From Brachionus koreanus (Eukaryota > Rotifera > Eurotatoria > Ploima > Brachionidae), in NCBI GenBank assembly GCA_016987375.1, contig PJRA01000272.1, positions 304,488-327,945 on the forward strand: a stretch of 23,458 nucleotides of DNA. Direction: 5' to 3'. Both the position numbers and the translations under genes were made by a program. Every line of letters begins with the position of its first letter. The stretch's first letter is position 1. The notes beneath the pieces were generated by a model. The model did no database searches. It was not told the DNA's origin and was given only the letters and a program-made list of their open reading frames with translations. Below are positions 1 through 9,615 of this stretch, piece by piece.

Positions 1-139
1 CCTCCTAACCTCATATACAAATCTTTTAACATGGCGATTATTTTTTCTCCAGTACAACCATTGTAGAAAAAAAAAGTATTTTATAAAAATAGTTGTGAAA
101 AAATACAACAAAATGCTAAAAAAACATAACTTTTTTACT

Positions 140-235
140 AGTTCTGTTTTAAGTTTTTTATAAGTCAGTTTTAAGTCTAAGTCACAAAAAATTAAGTCAC
201 AGTTATGACCTGAAAATTCAAGTCAATTCAATTGA
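140..235. repeat. AAGTC-rich dispersed repeat, partial copy
   Basis: This stretch is built from AAGTC/GACTT words (ataagtca, tctaagtcac, attaagtcac, gttatgacctg). It aligns closely with 18384-18470, sharing in order ataagtc, agtttta, ctaagtcacaaaaaat and aagtc-agttatgac. It is therefore a copy of a dispersed family in this window rather than random AT-rich sequence. No coding potential is seen. Confidence 0.6.
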
Positions 236-381
236 TTAAATGAAGAATAAACGACAATTTTTCATCAAAAAAAGGTAAATTTAATTTAATAATTAAAATT
301 TTGAGGCAAAATTTGCACTTAGCATTAATACTGTACTTTTAGACCAACGCCCCTCAAAGCCAAAATATCCCTTGTTAAAAT

Positions 382-497
382 CAGACTTGTTTATAATTCA
401 CAGTTTTAAGACTAAATCAAAGTTATGACTTGACTCAAAAATTAAAATTGTCACTGACTTGACTTGACTTAAGACTTGTGACTTAAAAACAAGTCTG
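382..497. repeat. AAGTC-rich fold-back repeat with terminal inverted ends
   Basis: The segment begins cagacttgttt and ends aaacaagtctg, which are exact inverted complements (11 bp). The match continues inward with interruptions (ataattcacagttttaag against the complement of cttaagacttgtgacttaaa). The left half also matches 18384-18470. It reads as a small fold-back element of about 116 bp. No target duplication is clear. Confidence 0.6.
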
Positions 498-990
498 TTC
501 TGTAAATGCAACATAGTGCCAATTTTAAAGTTGCATGATGGAGCGAGGTTGCATTTTAAGAAGTATTAATTTTTTTTTATAGCGTTGATTAACTGTCTAA
601 AAGTCATTAAGTCGACTGACGGCCAAAAGTTGTTAGTAACCGTTTTATGGCGATCATTATCTGACCAGCCGACGAAAAAAAAGGTTCTTAATCATGGAAA
701 AGGATGATTAACAAAAAAATTTAAAATTATTTTATTTTAGAATGTATTTAATTATATCAAAGTTTTTTTGAATTTTTAATCATTATTGGAAAAAAAATAA
801 AAAATTTCGTTAATTTATTAGATAAAGTAAGAATTTTTTTTTAAATTTTGATAAATTATTTTTTAAAGAAAAAACTCGTAATTGAAGCTTTTTATTTTTC
901 AATAATTTTAATAATCAATTCTTTTTTTTTGATTTGATTAATTTGAAATTTTTCTGAACTTTGAAAAAGGAAACTACATAATCAGTACAT

Positions 991-1013
991 GATAATAATA
1001 ATAATAATAATAA
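991..1013. repeat. ATA trinucleotide microsatellite
   Basis: About seven uninterrupted ATA/AAT units in the spacer downstream of the first ETHE1 gene. The rest of 500-1218 is AT-rich with poly(A)/poly(T) tracts and shows no gene. Confidence 0.85.
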
Positions 1014-1158
1014 AAATCGTTTTATATGATTTTTTTACCTTATTTTATTCTAGATAACCTTGTTTTTAATTGATAAAAATAATATTTGATAACTACCAAG
1101 TCTTTACATAAATCAAAATCATTCTAAATAAAATAATAAAAAATCAGATTGGTAAAAT

Positions 1159-1164
1159 TTTATT
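1159..1164 (-). promoter_or_regulatory. Candidate poly(A) signal for the first ETHE1 gene
   Basis: TTTATT on the plus strand reads AATAAA on the minus strand, about 55 bp downstream of the ETHE1 stop codon. The distance suits a cleavage signal, but the hexamer is common in DNA this AT-rich. Confidence 0.4.
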
Positions 1165-1218
1165 TAAAAAATATTTTTGTAAAAATCATTTAACAATTTA
1201 TAAAAAAAATAAATTAAT

Positions 1219-2045
1219 CTACTCTTGAACACCGCATACTAAATTGGCTGGCAAAGCTCTATCAATTTGGGCAGGATAAGGCAAATTTAAGTTATCCATA
1301 ATTTTTTTGAATTCTTCTCTTTGTTTGCTCAATCTTGGATTCAATTGCTTCTCTTCACCTACACTACTACATGTTTGTCCAGTATAGTCATGACCAGGAA
1401 ATATCAGATAGTCATTTGGTAGAGAAAATACTTTTTTGTGAATTGAATCATAAAGACTATACGAATTTCCTTGCTGAAAATCAGTTCGACCACATCCTCG
1501 AATAAGCAAAGCGTCACCAGTAAATACAGCTTTTGCTGAATGACAAACTAAAGATATGCATCCGTCTGTGTGACCAGGTGTAGTTCTTACCAAAAGTTTC
1601 TTAAGGCCAAATTTTATTTCATCACCATCATCAACATGAATATCTGCCTTGGCTTTACTCGCTTTTCCCAAGACACTTTTAATTGTATCCATTTTTTTCT
1701 TTATTGAACCACTTTAAAATCAAAAAAGTCATACAAATGATCAATTTCCTCAAAAGACTAATAAACTTACGATCCAGTAATATGGTCAGCATGAACATGA
1801 GTATTTACTAGGAAAAAAAAATGAAGGCTTTTTTGGTAAAAATTTTAAAAGTTTTTCTTACTTGCGTACAAAAGTTTTAAATTCAGTTCTTTGATTATTC
1901 TTAGATCTCGGTCGACAGTTTCTAGAACTGGGTCTATTAAAACTGCTTCACGTGTCTCAGAATCTGCCAATAGATATGTGTAAGTTGAGGAAGTTTTTTC
2001 AAATAGCTGTCTGAAAATGAGTGAAACATCTCCAATATGAGTCAT
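1219..2045 (-). CDS. ETHE1: Persulfide dioxygenase ETHE1, copy 1 (three exons)
   Basis: Exons on the minus strand are 2045-1862, 1807-1771 and 1711-1219, joined by GT-AG introns of 54 and 59 bp (phases 1 and 2), giving 237 residues. ETHE1 oxidises glutathione persulfide to sulfite in sulfide breakdown, normally in the mitochondrial matrix. The metallo-beta-lactamase motif THVHADH is assembled across the first junction, from the 37-nt middle exon. Other family marks are TTPGHTDGC (metal His), [16 protein letters not shown] (metal Asp), FPGHDYTG and the C-terminal [10 protein letters not shown]. The start is set by [16 protein letters not shown] with an in-frame TAA four codons upstream, so no transit peptide is encoded on this exon; human ETHE1 is slightly longer because of one. 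Copy 2 lies at 9616-10427, is clearly similar along its length and has a different second intron. Identity is secure; the cellular site is not. Confidence 0.95.
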
Positions 2046-3379
2046 TTTGTTCCAGTTTTAAATAAAATTTAAAATTCTATTAGATATATTAAAATTTTAA
2101 GCATTTTAGTTGAACGGTCCTATTTATACTACCTATTTGCCGGTTGTCTCTTTGATTAAGAAATCATTAGTAAAAATGACAAAGCATTTTTAAGTAAAGC
2201 AATCTTGACTATCAAGTCTGTGTTAAAACAAGATAGGAGATAATTTTTTTCGAAAATATTTGTTTGAATTTAAAGGTGTGTTTGAAAATTTCGTTATATC
2301 AACATTTAATTAATGTTAACTAAAAATATTCATGTTGATGAAATTAATATTATTAGTAAATGTACTGTGTAAAGTATTTTAGAAACGTGATTACGATAAA
2401 TTTCATTTTAGATTAAATTTTTATAAAATAAAGTAATAAAAATTAAAAAATCTATTTTATTTTTTAAATGATAAAAATGCATTAACAAGCGTCTTTTTCT
2501 TTTTAATTTTTAAATAGATATCAAAAAATTTGAGCTGATACGAATGATTTTTTAAATTATCTAACGTTTTAGGCATTCCGAAAATTAAAATCAAATGTTT
2601 AAACTTATTTTTAAAAGCATTATTTTGAAAAGCAAAATTTACAAAATAAAGTTAACTTTGAATAGCATGAATTCAAGGGTTCATTAGTTAATATGCTTCA
2701 AAAATTATATTACCTATTCAAAGGGTAGAAGACAAGTACCACATAAATGTTTATGCTGTTTTATATATGAAAAAAATAACAATATAAAGCTCAGGATTTT
2801 ATATTTAAATTATTTAAAATGAAATTTGAATTTTAAATAGGAGATATTTTAATATACTATAGTTCACTATGGTAGAACATAAAGACAGTTTCATTTAGTA
2901 AACTGAGACCAGTCACCGAAAACATGCTAATAACTTTAAATAAAATACTCAATATTCTGAACTCGTTTTAAAATTTTTTCGGAAAAAATTCTTAAAAATT
3001 TTAAAATGAGTCCTTTTTGAGCCACTATAGAAATTTTTAAACTAAATCAACAAAAAATTAAAACCACAAGTTTAGTTTTAGAATTTTATTAAGTTTCAGA
3101 ATTTGTATAAAAATAGATAAGTTAAAAATTTTGCAGTTGAATATAGATTTTCTATCGGAAAAGGCGTTCCAATCATTGAAAAGGGGTTTAGACCTAAAGA
3201 GCTTAGTTTATGGCGATGTTTAAACCAAAGTTTATCGTAATTGTTAGATTTTTTAGGCATGTCAAAAATAAAATAAAAATACGTTTATTTAAACATCAAA
3301 AACTGGTTAAAATTTTTAACCTGTTACATGTACTTAAAGCTAAAAAAGCATTTGAAAATATATTTTTCTTTTTTTATTA
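2046..3379. other. AT-rich spacer, no gene seen
   Basis: This lies upstream of ETHE1 copy 1 and downstream of the acyltransferase, both on the minus strand. It has stops in all frames. The only shared element noticed is aatgacaaagca (2175-2186), which recurs upstream of ETHE1 copy 2 (10516-10527). Nothing else is recognisable. Confidence 0.6.
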
Positions 3380-4501
3380 TTAAAGTAAATCATTTTTCAT
3401 TAAGTATTTCAACATAAAATTTCCGAATCGTATAAACTTTTTCTCAACCGAATGATAAAATACTATTCCTAGTATATATGATAGAAAAATAATTAAAATG
3501 ATCATTTCAATATTGGTTTTTGTTTTAATAAACAAATTGACTTTTATAATCATAGGATGAAATAAATATATTCCAAAACTATATTTTCCACAATTGAGTA
3601 AAAATTTTGAACTTGCAAACCATTCAGTGAAAAAATAATCTTGAGGTCCAATAATGCATAAAAATATCAACACTGAAATATAAACTCCACTTAGAGTACT
3701 ATGTGTTAAATGCAATACTTTAGAATTTAAATAAGGCAAAAATTCATATGGAAAATAAATTATTAGTCCGGTAACTAAAATTTTAAATGAATTTGTAAAA
3801 ATGATCGATTTAAAAATTTTATGATTCAAATTTAGATTCAAATATACCATTGAGATAATTGATGCTGATAAAAATATATTAAATCTGGGAAATAATGAAT
3901 GTCTATTTTTTGGATTATGATCACTGTTTTTTAGTCCATAAATATTAAAATATTCTACAATAAATATATAAAATATTAATCCAAATATTAGATATTTTTT
4001 GTTCTTTCCAAAGTAAACATAAATTAAGCACAAAATTGGAATAAAAAAATAGTATTTTACTTCATTAGCTATTGTCCACAAATGGTTATGGCCAACATTT
4101 TCTAAAGTAATCAATGATTGAAATGATGAGTAATTTTTAAAATATCCACCAAAAATTTCTTGCTTCCATTTAAGTAAAATACAAAATACTAGAAAAGGCA
4201 AGTAGACTCGGCATATGCGTCGAATTAAATAAGTTATCAAAATTTTTAATTTCTCTTTTAGATTTTCATTATTTTCAAGATCTATTATCAAACGATGTGT
4301 TAGTAAAAAAGAACTAAGAACAAAAAAACCAATGACGCCAACATAATATCCTGATCCTTTGAATAAAGAATAGTCCATTTTTAGATGAAGATCATAACTT
4401 GCATGGTGTAACAAAACTGTTATAGCCAATAAGCCTCTAAAGCTTGTTAAGAAGTCAAAATTTGTTTTCGAATTTTGTTCTTTTTCTAAAATTTTAGACA
4501 T
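3380..4501 (-). CDS. Acyltransferase-3 (OafA/NRF-6-like) integral membrane acyltransferase, intronless
   Basis: A single uninterrupted frame of 373 residues. The acyltransferase-3 family moves acyl groups from an acyl donor onto sugars, lipids or other extracytoplasmic acceptors. Family landmarks occur in the right order: SFRGLLAITVLLHHA (R22, H32-H33, the catalytic Arg/His region of TM1), GFFVLSSFLLTHRL (TM2), LIRRICRVYLPF, HLWTIANEVKYYFFIPIL (the lWsl.vE..fY box, near residue 150), GKYSFGIYLFHPMI and a C-terminal VEKKF. About ten hydrophobic segments are visible, and the length is typical of stand-alone bacterial-type members. There is no signal peptide or extra N-terminal NRF domain. All other convincing multi-domain genes here carry introns, so this one is either a retained intronless gene or of foreign origin. 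An AATAAA lies directly after the stop. The substrate cannot be inferred. Confidence 0.88.
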   Translation of the reverse strand: MSKILEKEQNSKTNFDFLTSFRGLLAITVLLHHASYDLHLKMDYSLFKGSGYYVGVIGFFVLSSFLLTHRLIIDLENNENLKEKLKILITYLIRRICRVYLPFLVFCILLKWKQEIFGGYFKNYSSFQSLITLENVGHNHLWTIANEVKYYFFIPILCLIYVYFGKNKKYLIFGLIFYIFIVEYFNIYGLKNSDHNPKNRHSLFPRFNIFLSASIISMVYLNLNLNHKIFKSIIFTNSFKILVTGLIIYFPYEFLPYLNSKVLHLTHSTLSGVYISVLIFLCIIGPQDYFFTEWFASSKFLLNCGKYSFGIYLFHPMIIKVNLFIKTKTNIEMIILIIFLSYILGIVFYHSVEKKFIRFGNFMLKYLMKNDLL

Positions 4502-5654
4502 TTGTTTTAATGTTTTAATTATCTAAAAAATAAAAATAATATCTAATTTTAAATGTATATGATTTAATTTCTAAAATTTTAAAAACTATTAGATTTATCA
4601 AAAATTTGAGAAAATAATTCAAATAATTTTTAACTTACAAAATTCAATATATTTGATAATTTTTCTAACAAAAAATATTCTAAATCCTCTTTTTTATTCT
4701 AAAATTATTCTAAAACTCATCCTTTTTGCTTAATTTGTTTAAAATTGAATTTCATAGCTTCATTTTTTTTTAATTTCTATGCATTTTAAATAGTAGTAAC
4801 ACGTTTTCTTGCATAATAGTTTATCATCAGAGAAAAATTAAGGAGAAGAAAGAAAGTCTTTTTAATGAAAAACTTAGAATCAGCATTTCTGACTTTGCTT
4901 ATTTTTTGGATTTCTTTTATTTAACAAGTTTTTTTGACTGCTAAATGATTAATTTTTAATTTACCATCTATAAGTTCATCTCTGCTAGATAAATTTTTGA
5001 TGATACATTTTCTATTCAATTGATTAAATTGGTTGAAAATATTAAGACTCTTAAAAAGAAAAAAATTCAATAAAAAGTTAGAAAATTATTCTATCTTGAA
5101 AACAGCGCTTAAAATTAAATTGTTTAGGCTTATACATAGAATATAAAATATCATACAAGCAAATTTTTGAGTGAGAGACCATGTTCTTTACAAACATATA
5201 ACTTTGTGGTGCGAGCAAACGTAATATTCCTATTAGATGAATCATATTTAATAATATGCATATTTTTTGTTTTTTTTTTTATTTAGAAAAATTTTTCTTT
5301 TTGAGAAAAAAATGATACGAAAAATGTATCTATAACATGCTTGATATTGTAGTATTATCATGAACACATGGAAAATTCCTCATAACCAATATTAGATGTT
5401 TAAGTTTATTTAATAATCAACAATATGTTGTATACAATTCGAGTGTAGTAATTGTATCATAATTTTGCTCGACAAATGTAATAGTGCTCTTCCATTAGAC
5501 GGTTCAGCACATTTAAAGTTTTGCCAGGTTGTTCGCTTTGTCGGGTTTAATTAAAAAATCTCTTTCGACTTTCGACTTTTTCGACTTATGTCTCGATTTT
5601 CTGATTCACTTTTGTAAATTTCCAACATTTTGTCTTTTAACTCTTCAACATAAG
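4502..5654. other. AT-rich spacer, no gene seen
   Basis: Between the acyltransferase start and the gypsy fragment there is only AT-rich sequence with scattered short frames. A 19-codon frame with a hydrophobic N-terminus begins at 4866 but stops at once and has no support. From about 5400 the sequence becomes less AT-rich and may include decayed upstream retroelement sequence, but no LTR or zinc knuckle could be confirmed. Confidence 0.5.
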
Positions 5655-6370
5655 TTTAAACCAGAGCTAGCCATCAATCAAGTAGGTCCATCAAGCGAAG
5701 GACCGAAGACCAACATAAAAGTGTGCGGAACCACAATATCATGCCTGATCGACACTGAGTTTCCGGTAAATGTCAAAGACAAAGACGTTTATAGGGGACT
5801 CAGGAACAAGCCAGAGCTCCACATGACGGATACGTCCTGCTTTCTGTTCATGTCATCGGAAAAACAACCTGGCCAGTTTACAACTAGGGTCGAGTAAAGA
5901 GGTAGGATAACAACTGGCACGTTCCTGGTTGTCGATGTCAGGGCTGGGCTCAATGGTAGATGCGATAGTGGTGAGATATCCAAACTTGTTTAGTGGCAAG
6001 TTGGGGTGCATCAAGACATTAAAGTCAAGCTTGACATCGACGAAATCATCAAGCCGGTAAGAATAGCGCAGTGACCGGTCCCAATCAACCTGAAAGAAGC
6101 GGTAGAGCGGGAGATCACAAAACAAGAGGCTGATGGTATATTGGAGAAAGTGCACGCGGATAGCGGACCAACATTATGAATGGCCAACTTAGTAATAGTT
6201 CCCAAGGGCAGCTCTAGGAATTCAAAGTGTTAGTTTTTCTAGAAGCTCGACATAACAAAAGCCTTTCACCAGCTCGAGCTGGTAAAGGAGTCAAGAAATT
6301 TCATCTCGATCACGACGCAAATGAGTCTTTTCCGATACAGCGCCTCTGAGGTGTTCACGGAAGCGATCCG
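5655..6370 (+). mobile_element. Decayed Ty3/gypsy (Mag-like) pol fragment: protease to early RT
   Basis: One plus-strand frame, interrupted by several stops (TAA at 5895, then TAG and TGA codons), reads through the protease and start of reverse transcriptase of a Ty3/gypsy retrotransposon. The protease part has CLIDTEFPVNV, where the active-site DTG has become DTE. The RT part has HQDIKVKLDI, KPVRIAQ-PVPINLKEAVERE, NLVIVPKG, KAFHQLELVKESRNF and SASEVFTEAIR. Between FRY and SASEVF about ten residues expected in Mag-like elements are missing without loss of frame. The fragment ends sharply at a 16-nt T run (6371-6386). No LTRs, RNase H or integrase were found. It is visibly richer in G+C than its flanks. 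It is a dead, truncated copy. Confidence 0.85.
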
Positions 6371-7230
6371 TTTTTTTTTTTTTTTTCTAGTTGGTATGTA
6401 TTTACCAAAATCTCAAATAATTTGTTTTTTTCATTTAATTTTCGAAATATATTTTCTAGTTATAAATCTGATTAATAGAATTTTTCGTTTTTACAACGGT
6501 TGGATATTTTAATTGTAGCATTTTTGTAAATGAAATACTTTAAATCACATTAAATTGTGATTTAAAAAATTTTTATGAAGAAAATTTTGAAGCTATTGAC
6601 CAAGACCAATTTTTTGCTTTGGGTTTTTTAAAAGTTGTGAATGATACAAGAGTAGAAAAACTACTCACTGAAAGATGATTTTAGATTACCTAGTCAAAAA
6701 ATTTTTGTAGAATTTTTAAAGATTCTTTAAAGGATTCCGGACGCTTTTTCTTCGAAAATTCTTTAAAGAAAAGTCTTTAATATTTAATTTTAAATTCGAT
6801 AAAGATTCATCTCTAGTGAAATTTAATAATAAACTAAATATTCGTTTCAAAATCACAATTTTTTGAAATATAAAATTAGATAAAGATAAAAATCAATTTT
6901 TCACAATTTTTATTGAAAAAAAATTAATGTTATACAATTTTAATTAAATAGATTTAAATTGAAAAAAATTAAACTGAGACTTTAATCTTTACAAATAAAA
7001 CTAACAAAATTATTTTTTTTATAATTTTTTTAATTTTACAATTTTTTCAAAAAAAGAAAAAAGTTTATATTTTTTGATAAATTCAGAATAAATACAAAAA
7101 TATTTTGGTCAAATTAACAAATAAAATTGTTTAAACAACACTGACAAATACAAATAGTTTTTCATATAAAATGTGAAATAGAAGACTGCTTTTATACCAT
7201 GAGTGACAGAAATAAATTAAGTATCTAAGA
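6371..7230. other. AT-rich spacer with a short coding-like relic and small hairpins
   Basis: The poly(T) run at 6371-6386 is followed by AT-rich DNA. A 32-codon plus-strand stretch at about 6580-6678 (including DQDQFFALGFLKVVNDTRVE) looks protein-like but has no start or splice context and is not recognised. A hairpin aaatcaca/tgtgattt sits near 6543-6564, and attctttaaag is repeated at about 6723 and 6768. Nothing else is supported. Confidence 0.4.
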
Positions 7231-8297
7231 CTAAACACTGGAATCAAAATCTATTTTTTTTTGTCTTTTTGAAATTTTTTTATAGTCTTGAATCAAAGAA
7301 TTAAGCTTCAAATTCATCTCTCTAACAGTAAATGTTGGATCTTTTTCATCTAACAATTCTAAAAAAAATACATAGAGTGCAAATTAAAAAAAAATTATAG
7401 CTAAAATTATATATGATGTCAGAAATTACCTAAAATTGGATTTATTAAATTAGAATAAGTTGTTTAAATTTGTTTAGCTGTTTTTGTTGTAAGATCAGTG
7501 GAATTTGGAAGTAACAGCTTGCTTGAGTCTCTTTGCAATTATTAACCAAATCGGTAATTGACGAGCGAACTATCGGTTTGACAAACAAGTTAGGATACTT
7601 TTCACTTAGTGGAACAATATTTAGATCATGATCATCGTCACTTTATTTTGATTTTTTTTTTAAATTTATTTTTATTTTTAATCTGAAGGAGCTAAAGCTC
7701 GGTACAGAAATACAAAAAAATAAATAATTTTCAAAAATTGCCTGGACAATTTTACACATTTTTAAAATTCTATTTAACTCATCCTTATCTTTTTTTTAAT
7801 TAGAAACAAAAAAAAAATTTTAAAAATTACTAAAGTAGGTTTCATATTTTCAATTTTATTTTCCAGGGCATCTTTATTGAAGTATATTGTTTTTTTTTTT
7901 TTCTTAAATTTAAACATATTTAAACTACATTCGTTTAGAAGTTTTAATAACTGATTAATTTGGTTTAAAAGAATTGATTTTAATTTTATTTCAGTTTTCA
8001 TTTTTTTGTAAACAATAATAATCTCTTATCAATGTCTTGAATTGTCTCGCGTTGGGTTGACTACCCGACCGTCCAAGACATTTCAAGTTACAAAGAAATC
8101 AAGAAAAACGAAAGAAACTCAAGAGAAAAATCGACTTGAGTGGAAATCAAAAGTAATGACCCTATGCTCCACAAGGAGTGAATAAGGAAAAAAAAAAAAA
8201 AAAATGTCTTGATAAACATGAGCCGAAGAATTTATTCTTTTAGTCATATTAAAATTTGATTTAAAACCATTTTTGATAGATTCAGCATTGTCACCTA
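7231..8297 (-). pseudogene. Broken multi-exon gene of unknown function, split by a SINE-like insertion
   Basis: Coding-like minus-strand blocks fit together with normal splice sites. Block 8297-8213 follows a TTCAG acceptor and includes DNAESIKNGFKSNFNM. After the insertion (8031-8212), the frame continues through KRLLLF into the segment beginning at Met 8001 (KLKSILLNQINQLLKLL). Exon pieces follow at 8001-7831, 7783-7758 (26 nt), 7640-7430 (including LSEKYPNLFVKPIVRSS) and 7358-7231 (including DPTFTVREMNLKLNSL, then TAG). Introns at 7830-7784, 7757-7641 and 7429-7359 are GT-AG. Two one-base frame breaks remain: one at the A7 run 8001-8007 and one near 7460. With the insertion this suggests a dead gene, although indel errors in the assembly could explain the small breaks. 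The sequence is lysine/leucine-rich, partly helical, and not recognised. Exon calls, especially the 26-nt one, are tentative. Confidence 0.45.
8031..8212 (+). mobile_element. SINE-like retroelement with poly(A) tail and 10-bp target duplication
   Basis: The 10-mer aatgtcttga stands at 8031-8040 and again at 8203-8212, directly after a 17-nt A run (8188-8204). Between them is a body of about 147 bp, less AT-rich than its surroundings, beginning attgtctcgcgttggg and ending ctccacaaggagtgaataagg. It contains hairpins gggt-tgact-accc and ctcc-acaa-ggag. It has no open frame. A flanking duplication, a 3' poly(A) and no coding capacity are the marks of a SINE or a short truncated LINE end. No convincing A or B box was seen, so a tRNA origin is not shown. 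It sits inside a minus-strand coding-like exon. Confidence 0.7.
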
Positions 8298-8299
8298 CT

Positions 8300-9615
8300 G
8301 AAGTTAAATAAAAAAAAACTTTTATAGAATCCAATCAAATCCAATTAATTCCAATTAAAAATTAAAGTAGTTCTAATAATAAAATAAATCTTTAAGCAAA
8401 TGATCCGTCCGACAAAGGTCTGACGAGTCGTTTTCCTTACAATTCCATTAGAATCTCTTGAAATGCTAAAAATGAATGGGAAAGATTTAAGTTTTCAATT
8501 TTTCTTTCATTTTTCTCAAATGAAAAAAAAAATTAAATTAGCAATATTTTTTTCAATAAAGTTAAAAGTATTAAATAACTATATATTTAATCAAAAACTT
8601 GATATAGACGAAACAATTTTATACCAAAAATAGAATCAAGATATTTTAAAAATTAATTTATTAATGTGTTTATTTAAAACGAGAACAAAAATCAATAATT
8701 TTTCCAAAATTCGTTAATATTAAAAAAAATCTAAAAAAATTTTTTTTAAATTAATCGCATCTCTTCCTATTTTATTTCCTATCCTATTTTCTAATTAGTA
8801 ACCTCTTAAGAACTTGAAAATTTATTCTTATTAAATTCTTTTTGTACGTGTTTGTCCTATTTCGATTGAATTTCTATTATCAAATATTGGTAATCAAAAT
8901 ATTTAAATTGAATTTATAAAATACCTGTTTATTTTTTTAATTTTACATCGATATTTTAAACGACTCGTTCATCAGATTGTGTTTCTATAATTAAGTAAAC
9001 CATGTTTACCATAACAATATATTATAAAATTTTTCCCTTTTGGTCATACAAAAATTATTTACAGGCTTCATTTTGCCATTTACTTTTAGTAATATTTTAA
9101 ACTTTTTTTCTTTTTTTATTATTCTCAAAATAAATAAATTTAAATTACTATTTTTTACCTATTCTTATTCTTTTTAATTAGACAATAAGTATTTTGAGAA
9201 ATTTTCAAAATTTTATTCAAAATTTATTTGAATAATTTCGGTTAAATTGAAAGCACATAGAATTTGAATCAAATAGAAAAATTTTTTTTAACTGGTAATA
9301 AATATATCATAATCATGACAAGACAAAAATCACTCTAATATATCAACATACAATAAATACTAAGTTTTAAATTTATTTAAGCTCAAACTTTATCAAAAAA
9401 GAGAGATGAAATATGATAATATAAAATCTAAAAAAGTAAAATAAGATTATTTTACTATAAGCGTTTATGAAGGTATTAATTTTTAAAGAGAGAACTCAGA
9501 AACTTGTTAAGCGTCATTAACACGTCATGAATTTCTCTCGGTTGCATCAATTTAAATTATTTTTTTTCCAATTTTTTTATTTAACTTAGGTTTTATTTTA
9601 AATTAAGAAAATTTT
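8300..9615. other. AT-rich spacer, no gene seen
   Basis: No supported gene. A related motif occurs in inverted orientation at about 8412-8436 (tctgacgagtcgtttt) and 8953-8976 (aaacgactcgttcatcaga), 540 bp apart; they may be ends of a decayed element. Candidate AATAAA signals for ETHE1 copy 2 read on the minus strand at 9592-9597 and 9577-9582. Confidence 0.5.

Noticed and set aside
4866..4925. Short frame beginning MKNLESAFLTLLIFW, resembling a signal peptide
   Set aside because: Stops after 19 codons with no downstream exon that fits; hydrophobic peptides are common by chance in T-rich DNA.
5789..6205. Three minus-strand open frames
   Set aside because: Antisense shadows of the gypsy pol fragment, whose plus-strand motifs are clear.
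8031..8187. Possible tRNA-derived or other structured RNA gene
   Set aside because: Short hairpins exist, but no cloverleaf, no A/B boxes and no known RNA motif; the poly(A) and duplication favour a retroelement.
8412..8436. CTGACGAGTCG, resembling a hammerhead ribozyme core
   Set aside because: No matching second strand of stem II or GAAA box at the required spacing on either strand.
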